Positions 9,678 to 18,200 of a stretch of DNA of 24,111 bases are shown piece after piece (position 1 is the first letter of the stretch; every line of letters begins with the position of its first letter). The stretch is from Elysia marginata. Its lineage: Eukaryota; Mollusca; Gastropoda; Plakobranchidae. The DNA lies in assembly GCA_019649035.1 (NCBI GenBank), contig BMAT01013903.1:80595-104705 (forward strand), read 5' to 3'. The notes under the pieces are model-generated. The model was not told the DNA's origin. It searched no databases and saw only the letters and a list, made by a program, of their open reading frames with translations. The position numbers and the translations under genes are program-made.

Positions 9678-10150
9678 TGGGTGTACAAACCTGCTATTCA
9701 TAGTCATACAGATTAAATCAGTATTATACTGATTTTTGGCCAAAATGTTAGAAAATACTGATTTTCTGATTTTTATTTCATAATACTGATTTTTAATGGC
9801 TTGGTGACAACCACGCAATTAGCCAAACTTCAAAGAGTTAGTTTTGTCTATTTTTGTCAATTTTTTTTTAACAATCTGAAAATTATGTTTTTAGAACATG
9901 TACCAAAATAGTTTATGGTACGCCTACTTTATTATGGAGCATGGTAGCTTTTTAACTATTATACTTTGAAAAACAATTTAAATATTGATGACCACATAAA
10001 TTGAAGTGTTAATGCTTTTTCTAAAAAGTGTCAGAGATTGTGAGTACAGGTACATGGTCATACAGATGTTTTAACCCTAAATACAGATTTTTTTAGCTCA
10101 ATCATACTGATTTTCCATGTTGAGGAATGGCAAGTCTGGGTTTATACTTG
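9678..10150. repeat. Possible dispersed repeat with ATACTGATTTT motifs and imperfect inverted ends
   Basis: ATACTGATTTT occurs near 9727, 9754, 9782 and 10107. The left end (GTACAAACCTGCTATTC, then AAATCAGTATTAT) resembles the reverse complement of the right end (GTATAAACCCAG, TGCCATTC, then AAATCAGTATGAT). This suggests a decayed foldback or MITE-like element of about 470 bp. No family recognised. Confidence 0.4.
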
Positions 10151-10157
10151 TTTAAAC

Positions 10158-10231
10158 CTATGCTGCCGTGGACATTCATATGGTCTGCACTTCAGATACT
10201 GCACTTGCTTTGTCCGTGGCAGTATGCATAG
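10158..10231. repeat. Inverted repeat (hairpin-forming)
   Basis: CTATGCTGCCGTGGAC (10158-10173) pairs with GTCCGTGGCAGTATGCATAG (10212-10231), with a few mismatched or bulged bases and a loop of about 38 bases. It could be the core of a small foldback element or a chance hairpin. Confidence 0.55.
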
Positions 10232-12510
10232 ATAGTGAGACCACTGATAGCTTTGAGCACCCGGCATTTTAGCACATTCTATTTATGTACGGATTGCTCT
10301 GGTCATGCTAATAAGCATGTTGATATATATATATATATCGCAGAAAACCAGAAAAAACAGTCGATATGAATAGGAACTTCAAGGAGCTGTATTGAATTCC
10401 ATAATATGAAATTATGTGCATATGTCAAAATGTCGTTTAAACCATCAGTTGCTATTAGAAGATTACATTGTTTTTTATTGCAACGCACTTTATGAATATT
10501 TTTTTTTATAACCAATATTTTTGTTTAAAGCACTATAACTCAAAACTAGTGGCGACAAATTTTGCCTTTTCAGCTTTCATTTTCTCACTTAAGCAATTTC
10601 TTTTTTAATTTTACAATTTATTTTGTTACTGCTATATAAGTTTGACTGTAAAGAGATAAAATAATCTTTGGAATGAAAAGGTTGGCAACCCATGAGCTTA
10701 TATCAAAAGTTTGTTTATTTATGTGCTAAAACTGATATTATTACTTTTCATGTTATGTCAAATCTATTTTCAATGATGTCAATGAATTATGAACGCGCGG
10801 TCGTTAGCAATACCCATAATAAGGCAACTTAGTTTTCTCTTGCCCATGATTGAAGTAACAGGTGCTGGTGGACTCTTCGGTCATTAATGACCTGGTAATG
10901 AGGGTCTGTCGCAGATTTGGCTAGCGTGCTGGTGCTCTAGTCGCAGGAAACCTCAATAATGAGCAGTTTTTGTTAATATTTGTAATGTCATATCTCCAGT
11001 CCTGTTGATACAAACTGCGTCTTGTTTGTAAGCGTTATCAAGAGAAGCTCTTTGCCAATAAGACGCACTATTTTTTTTTTCGTGGATTATAAAATCTTTT
11101 AATAAAAGCAAATATGAGTGTTTACTATGTTGCAAAAACAGTTTTCATTAAACTTTGTAAAGAGTTTATATTTGATTTACTTTTCATGTTGCGGAGCTCA
11201 AAAACTTAAGTAACCGCAGTCTAACAGACGTTAATGAAAATGTCACATCCTTCAGTTCGTCGGAGAAAGTGTTAATCAAGGGTAAAAATTTTTTATATTG
11301 TGCCATTGTTTTTGTTGTTTTGTTTTTTTTTTGTCTACATCTCAAAAGTTTTGGACCAGAAGCAATCTTGACACTGCCATGATTTAGGATATTTTTACAT
11401 TTCTAGTCTTTTAAATGCGTGTGTGTGTGCCAGTCAGATTTTAAGGCAGAGTCCTAATCTGTATTATTTGTGTTGCAGCCGCAGTTAATGACTTGCAAGT
11501 TACAAATCTTTATTTGAGAAATTGCCTTTTAATTTAAAAAAGTTCATATTTTCCCAAAATTTTGACAATATTATCAATTTTTATTTTTATGCTGAGAATA
11601 ATGCATTTTTTCTGAAAAGCAAGGCCTTGGATTTAAAAAATATGTTACGTTTGAATCAATCGTATTGGCCTTGAGACATTTCTAGTCATATTGCTTCTAG
11701 AAAGTTACTTTTCCTATTGCTATGTGGTGAAATCACTTATCAAAATATTGCCGTTTAATAATTACATCCTTATTGGTATAGGTTTATAAAATTAAAATGT
11801 TGGTTTAAAACAAAAAAAGATTTTTATCAATGAAAAGTTTAAGGCAAATTTAAATTTGTAGTTAGCTATTTTACAACTGGGCTTGCATAAAGTGTTAGTA
11901 TTTAGAAGTTTTTAAGGGCCATGTAAAAGTATACAATGGCATTTTATTTACATAAACTGATTTTAATACATTTACTGATAATGTTTCTTTTTTAAATATG
12001 GTTGTTCTTTTTCAGGTATGTAAGATTCCCACACTATTTTCTTCAATGGTATGAAGGGATTGTCAATCAAAGGTTGTTTAATTATTTTTTTTTGTTACAT
12101 TTAACATGTAGCAATAATTGCCAAATGTGAATGTCCGTATGTTCACTTGTTATACTGTACCTTGGTTATTTTAGCTGTACTTTAAAAGAGGTATCTCCAG
12201 AATGTTTTTCTTACTTCTTGTCTCTTAACTGTGTTCCTTGAAAATTGGCTTATATCTAGTTCTTATGCGGTTTTGCGGGATTTCACCCCTTGACTGTCCA
12301 GTAGGTTATATCTGCATCTATCCTGAAAATTTAAAAAAAAATAGTAAAAGAGAAAATATCCTCAAATCTGCTTCATGGCAAGGAAATTAGCTGTCTTGCT
12401 TACAATATCCAAAATCAGGGTAGAGTAGTTCAGTGGTACTTAAAGGCTTAATTTGAAATAGCTTCATTAGTAGACAGTCTATTTCTATCTGTATCTCTGA
12501 GTTTGTCTGA
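10232..12510. other. Intergenic AT-rich DNA
   Basis: Apart from a short (TA)n run near 10322-10338 and homopolymers, nothing recognisable. The minus-strand frames at 10303-10515, 10953-11135 and 12387-12614 show no domain and are taken as chance. Confidence 0.5.
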
Positions 12511-12777
12511 CTCTCTTTGTTTTTTTTGTTTTTTTTTTTCTTTTGGCGTATGTCATTTGTCCATAAATCTCTATGATTTCCCCTTCCCTCTCTCTCTTCA
12601 ATGTACATTTTCACAGGTTATATTTTAATTGGGTTTCTTTGGTTTTCTCTCTCTCTCGAATTTGTTTTATCTTTTCCTTTTTTTAAATTCATGACATGTA
12701 CTCTCTTTGTTTTGTTTTTTCCTTCTCTTGGTCTATTTCATGTGTCCATCAACCTCTGCCGCATCCCCTTACCTCTT

Positions 12778-13088
12778 GGACCGGCTCTGTGGCCTAGCGG
12801 TAAAGACACTCGCTCAGAGATCGGGAGGTACGGGTTCGATCGTCGGCCGAGTCAAACCAAGGACTTTGAAATTGGTATTAGTAGCTGATCCGCCTCGTGT
12901 CTGGCATTATGGATTTAGTGCTAAGTCTGTTCGGCCCGTTGTCAGGATAATGTGACTGGGTGTGGTGTATGCAGCGCTCCGTACATCACAGTGTGGCAGC
13001 ATGCTTTCAATTGTATCAAGCGCCGTCTCTGATATAACCTTGTAGTTGAAAAGAGACGTTAAAATTCAAACAACCAACCACTCAACCA
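12778..13088 (+). mobile_element. tRNA-derived SINE, full length, with 10-bp target-site duplication
   Basis: The head resembles a tRNA with Pol III box A TGGCCTAGCGG (12790-12800) and box B GGTTCGATCGT (12833-12843), 43 bases apart as in a real tRNA gene. A non-tRNA body follows, then GAGACGTTAAAATTCAAACA and a CAAC-rich tail of the kind seen in many molluscan SINEs. The direct repeat CTTACCTCTT flanks it at 12768-12777 and 13089-13098. It has no coding capacity and would rely on a LINE for mobility. The subfamily is not assigned; the two open frames across it are not genes. Confidence 0.9.
12790..12843 (+). promoter_or_regulatory. Internal RNA polymerase III promoter (box A and box B) of the SINE
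   Basis: Box A at 12790-12800 and box B at 12833-12843 both fit the tRNA consensus closely. The surrounding tRNA fold is degraded, so this is a SINE promoter rather than a functional tRNA. Confidence 0.8.
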
Positions 13089-13210
13089 CTTACCTCTTTA
13101 CCTCTTCATTGTAGATTTTCACATGTTTTATATAAATAAGGTTTCTACGGTTTTCTCTATCACTTTTTGCTTTTTCTTTATGTGTTTTGGTACCCATACT
13201 TTGAAATTTT

Positions 13211-13923
13211 GTTTTGCAGTCGCAAGCAGTGCATGTGAATCCGATGCCACAATTTTCACATTTTAAGGCGGCGATGCTATTTAGAACAATACAATTTTCC
13301 TACGCTTCCAAATGGTGAAAGTTGAATGACATTATCAATATTTTATGGAAAGGAAGCAAAACTTTTGTTGGTTTAAAATACTGCGAAAAAGAAGTGAAAA
13401 TAGACGTTTTTTTTCACTGCGGGTTTTTGTTTTTTAAATTCGAATTTCAGACATCCGACTCATGAGCACTAATTGAGGAACGTAATACATGTAGCATGAA
13501 GTAAAAATCATGTAGATTTTTATGCAAATCTTCTGTGTGATTGCAATAAACTCATTGTGGGTGTGTTGCGGATTAATCAGCACTAGATCTTAACAATATA
13601 TATATCTAGTAAAATTACGTTTTGATTGAAGCAAGATTTTGAAAACGTATGTGATTTTTTTTACATGTTTACTGTGTTTGCTTGGCTAAATAAAATATCA
13701 AATATACCATATTATGTCTGCGAAGCTTTTTATTTATGTACTTTTTGTATTGTAGTGGTTTTGGGTTTGTTTTTATTTTGTCCAACAATTAGATAAAGCT
13801 TAATGATATTGAATGTATCTGTGTAGCCCCTGTCGAAAGGTTTCGCAAGGCACACTCCAGTTTTGAAGTAGAGTAAGTTGCGCAATTTAGCCATAGATCA
13901 GTGTCTTAACATTGAGATAGGCC
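13211..13923. other. Intergenic DNA with a candidate poly(A) site
   Basis: No gene seen. AATAAA at 13545-13550 is followed closely by the GT-rich string GTGGGTGTGTTG, the layout of a cleavage and polyadenylation site. It could serve a very long SDR 3' UTR or be unused. Confidence 0.4.
13545..13571 (+). terminator. Candidate poly(A) signal with GT-rich downstream element
   Basis: AATAAA (13545-13550) and, from 13557, GTGGGTGTGTTGCGG. This is the best signal-plus-downstream-element pair noticed in the intergenic region, but no transcript evidence links it to a gene. Confidence 0.3.
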
Positions 13924-13925
13924 TA

Positions 13926-14100
13926 CAGTGGAATCCACCTAAAGTCTTTTAAAGGAAACTCTCGCTTAAATTCAACTCTGTTTTGCGGTCCCATTTTGTA
14001 TTTCTTTATACTTTTCTAATGGTTAAAGTCAACTCTTGCTTAAACTTAAAATCAGCACATTTTTGGGTTCCGAGAGGTTGACTTTATCAGGATTCCACTG
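13926..14100. mobile_element. Pogo/Tigger-like MITE 2 (175 bp) with TA target-site duplication
   Basis: The left end CAGTGGAATCC, ACC, TAAAGTC and the reverse complement of the right end CAGTGGAATCC, TGA, TAAAGTC match at 18 of 21 positions. TA flanks both sides (13924-13925 and 14101-14102), as expected for Tc1-mariner/pogo insertion. The interior has repeated GCTTAAA-type words and no transposase frame, so it is a non-autonomous copy. Confidence 0.88.
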
Positions 14101-14102
14101 TA

Positions 14103-15058
14103 CTTTATAAATTGTTCCATGATAGCCATTGTATCCCTACTCTATTTTGATATCTCCGTTTCATCTACAGTTAGGCTAGTTAATATTAATGATGCAATGT
14201 TTGAAAAACCTTTTAGTTTAAACCCTGACGGAATAAACACGTTAATGGTCTTGATTATAGCCAACAAAGATGCTTTCATCGTCTTTTTTATCGGTAGAGC
14301 CTTATCGAGATATATTTTATGTAACTATCGATAGAAAAAATATGAAAATATTCTGAAAACGAAACTGAAAGTACGAATAAGATTGATTACTATGATTAGG
14401 TCTACGATTGCGGGAAATTGATGATCAAGGAAAATTTTTCCTTCAATTGAAAAACAACAAAACATTGGCATTTATGACATGACTTTTAGTCTACACAAAA
14501 AAAAAACAAACCCAGTGCTGGAAAGATATTCAGTTTTTAAAACAATATCAGATCTTGATCTAGATCTAGATCTATTTGACATAGACTAGATCTAAATGTG
14601 ATAGGATTGCGCTTAAATCTGATCTCAGCTAAAACTGATGCGGTGATGGTAATCTAGTCTAGATCTAAATATCTACTCTGGTCTAGGAATGTGGCCCAGC
14701 TGCATTCGCATTATTCTGTATTATTATAATTATGATGATTATTATAGATCTAAATATTAAGGCGCCTGCTATTAAAGTTTTAAAATGAAATATTGACTTG
14801 CCAAGACAAAATCAGAAATCACGCATTTTAGGCTTGTAAACCCTTACCATGTAGATATAGACTAGTGCCCAATCTTAAAGTTAAAGGTCTTTACTTAAAT
14901 TTCAATGATTAATGACCCTACTGGTACTACCATCATTCATGGATACTATGTCTGCAGTCAAGTGGACACAACATTGACAATCTCTAATTGATTAAAAGAG
15001 ACACTGTAAATCAATAAAATGCATCCTACATTATATACTTTGCCTTTTTTTTCAACAG
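14103..15058. other. Intergenic DNA upstream of REV1
   Basis: Presumed to contain the REV1 promoter and non-coding first exon, neither of which could be placed. It includes the AGATCT array (14551-14574), scattered AGATCT copies and a short ATT/ATG-rich patch (14711-14748). The open frame at 14119-14334 has no recognisable domain. Confidence 0.4.
14551..14754. repeat. (TAGATC)n tandem array and scattered copies
   Basis: GATCTTGATCTAGATCTAGA and adjoining bases form a short hexamer array at 14551-14574. Further TAGATCTAAAT copies occur near 14587, 14659 and 14745. Confidence 0.7.
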
Positions 15059-15108
15059 AAACAGTTAAGTCCTGGTTATGATATAGTTATATGCTTTAAA
15101 GACTGAAA
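15059..15108 (+). other. Putative REV1 5' UTR segment
   Basis: A polypyrimidine tract ending TTTTTTTTCAACAG at 15045-15058 is a good 3' splice site 50 bases before the REV1 ATG, so a non-coding first exon probably lies further upstream. The start context is GAAAATGG (A at -3, G at +4). Confidence 0.45.
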
Positions 15109-15228
15109 ATGGATAGACGAACAAGGTTTTCAAGTTCAAGATCTGGACGGTCTGACGCCAAACAGGCTGAAGGAAGAGGACAGACTAAAAGAGGGAGAGG
15201 AGGAGACGATGATGGATGGGGTGGTTTT
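15109..15228 (+). CDS. REV1: REV1 coding exon 1 (residues 1-40)
   Basis: Encodes a Ser/Arg/Gly-rich N-terminus ending DDDGWGGF, comparable to the DGWETWGGY end of the same segment in vertebrate REV1. Phase 0 end; donor GTAAGT at 15229. Confidence 0.85.
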
Positions 15229-18200
15229 GTAAGTCTGTTACTTTCTCCATGCTGGATTTTCTTTTTTTTTTTCAGACCATTTAAAAAAATGATTTGCGCC
15301 CGTTTATGTTAAATAAATCAAACGTTTTAGAAGTAACATGGGCTTAAATCCCATGTATGTTATAGGCTAAATGAGTTTTTTTAAAGCACTTTTCTAAACA
15401 TTGACATTTTGACCTGTATAAACCTTGTAGGTTTGTGAGCTGCCATTGGTACAAAATACATGAATGTTGAAGTTATCAAATTTTGTGGATAAGTATTTTA
15501 AAAATTTCTTTATATCTTAGAGGAAAATTTTTTAGAAATAGAATAAAATTATTATAAAAAAGAGGAATACTTTTAATATGTTAACGGCTTACTTTAAGTA
15601 AAATAATCAACATCTGATTCAACTTGACTTTAATTTTTTTTTTTAGGTTTAACTTTAACAGAACCTTTCTCTCAAAACAAAATTTTCGCCTATCTTCAGA
15701 AAAAAAATCTTTAAAATTCTTTTGCTGCTATGCTACTATTCTCAACTTTTAAATCTTCATTTCTCCACTGCTAATTTCATACTTTTAAAATCTTTCAATC
15801 ATTCTCACATTTTGCCAAACTTAGGTCAGGAAATCAGGTAAATCACAACTCCTTATAATTACATATCAAGGTTTTGTATGTCCATTTTTTATGGATATAA
15901 CATTTTTAATACAGGGTACCTTTAAAAAAAAAGGCTCCTGTCAAAATTGTTTTTTTAGTTTTAGCAACAAAATTTTAGTTAATGTTGCAACTTTCTTAAA
16001 AATTTCAATCAATCATTGAATCAATATATCATGATTGAAATAAATTTTTAAAAAAATTCTTGTATAGCCAAGTCAAGTACAATCTTCTATTGCTGTAGGC
16101 ATGATTTTTAAAATACTCTGTTGAACACGAAAAATTTCGCAAATCACTTTATTCGGAAAAAAATGTTGCTTCCAACTTTACCAGAGGAACTACATGGATG
16201 CTAAGAAGTCTAAGCTCAATGACCAGTTTGATGAGGATAACAAAGGGAAAACCTCGGCCATCTTTACAGGCGTTTACATTTATGTGAATGGCTATACAAG
16301 TGAGTATGTTTTCAGCCAATTATACAAGCTCTTATATTTATGCAAATGGAAATGCAAGTCTGTCTTACACATTGATTTGTAACTTTTAAGTGGCTTATCT
16401 CAACCTAAAAGAGCGCCTGATGTTTGATAACGTTTTTGGCAGCTCAAAGAGCTCAACAGATGCATCTGACAAAAGATTTAGAAAAACATTTTTTTCAACC
16501 TGGTTTATGAAATGCAACAAAAATATTCCTAAAATTCATTTTATAAGTGCTGGTGTTTGACGCAACTCCTAAACCTCATTAAGTTGTCAAGCTTAAACGT
16601 GTCACGCGTCTTTGTCAAGAATTAAATCTTCTCTTTTATCCATCTCGTCAATGCTTAAAACAACCGTAAAAAATATTTTTTATAGTGGCCTCCTTTTTTT
16701 TAAAATGATGAGCAAGGGTAGATACAATTCAAAAAATGACATCAAATTTTGTTTGTCAGTAAAGTGAACCTTAAACCTAAATTCAAACAAATTGTAATAG
16801 ACGTTGACCAATCACGAAGCTAGGTTATTAATTTGACTTAATGAGTTTGAATGAAATTTTGAAAACTTTGATACGTGCAGGGTGAGTAACCATAAAATAT
16901 ACTTAAATATATTGTCATATTCTGACCAAAGAGAGAGGGAAAACTAATACTTTCTAAGCTTTTTTTCCAGAGTTTAAAACTGTCCTAAAATCCACACCCT
17001 TAAAATCATATATCTCTAAAATTATCTTTTAAAAACATTTTTTGTCTTCAAGCTATGTATTATTTTTTTTTATACTTATTGAATAAAAACTATAGTTTTA
17101 TATTTAAACTGGCGCTGATATTCTTCTAATTTTAATAGCCCAATGAAATCGTGAGCTCTTAGTAGCACCTATGTGAGGGATGATATATTACTTAAGATTT
17201 ATGTCTCATAAATTTTGATAAAACTTTGTCTTTAGGTATGGCCTTTATATCAAAGCAGGTGTTCGTTTTGAAATTTGAATATGTAAGTTGTGGTCTTTTA
17301 TTGAAAGTTACCTGTTCAAAATATAACTTTTTATTGAATAAATTAAACAGGAATTGTAGTAGAGCTGTGTGGAAAAGCAAATTAAATTTAACAAGAAGGT
17401 ATAAATTACAGCTTAAAAGTACAGAATTTATTGTTTTTCTTTTATTGCTAATCCTGTGTCTATTTATGTAAGTGTCTTTTACTTTTTATTTTTTTATGTG
17501 TGTCTGACGAAGGGCTAAATCTGATAGCTGACTTGTTTCGTCTGTACTTTTAGAGCTGAAATATATACCATTTCTGAAAAATTTAAAACTTTTAAAACCA
17601 TAACATTAAATAGGTATTCAAATATTTCAGATTTAATCTAGTTTCAAATGGTCAATTTTTTTTATTCTAGGTTCCTTTTGATATTGTAATGATGCATACA
17701 GAATTTTTGTCAAACTATGGTTCTTTTACATGATCAGATTTGTTTTCTAAGGGTTTTTTACATACCATATAATAGCAGTCTGGAGCTGACTAATGCTGAA
17801 AAATTTGAACTTTTATACATCTTTGTTTTTTACTTTAATTTTTTCTAAACAATGTTTTTTTACAATCAGGACCATCCTCGGATGAGTTACGTCGAATCAT
17901 GCAGCGTCACGGAGGGAGGTACGAGACGTACCTCAGTAAAACAAGAGTTACACACATCATCGCCAGCAACTTGCCGAACAGCAAGTTCAAAATGGCGAAG
18001 ACAATGCCCATAGTAAAACCTGCTTGGATCACAGACAGGTTGGCTAAAATTATAATTGTATTTGAATATTTTCCAACAGGCGTATTTTTCCATGCATCAA
18101 TTAGAAATGCGATGATATTAAGGCAACAAAATCTTGAACTATGTAAAGAGATGGCATTTGTCAGTTATTTTTAAAGCCTAAGAAACTAAATAAACAGACA

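Larger units (their letters stand above)
12511..13210. repeat. 190-bp tandem duplication, second copy split by a SINE
   Basis: CTCTCTTTGTTTT starts at both 12511 and 12701. Matching blocks follow in each copy: a TTTGTCCAT/GTGTCCATC block, CCCCTTCCC/CCCCTTACC, then ATTTTCACAGGTTATAT at 12607 against ATTTTCACATGTTTTAT at 13116, and GGTTTCT plus GGTTTTCTCT after it. Removing the SINE and its duplicated target restores an equal-length second copy. The right boundary is approximate. Confidence 0.65.

Noticed and set aside
12790..12860. A functional tRNA gene
   Set aside because: Box A and box B are good, but the acceptor, anticodon and variable regions do not form a clean cloverleaf, and SINE body and tail follow.
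12601..12955. Two + strand frames across the SINE
   Set aside because: Both run through the tRNA-like head and the SINE body, which is non-coding.
17226..17471. 81-codon frame in REV1 intron 2 as a gene or alternative exon
   Set aside because: AT-rich composition and no recognisable motif, while the flanking exons already join perfectly in frame to complete the BRCT domain.
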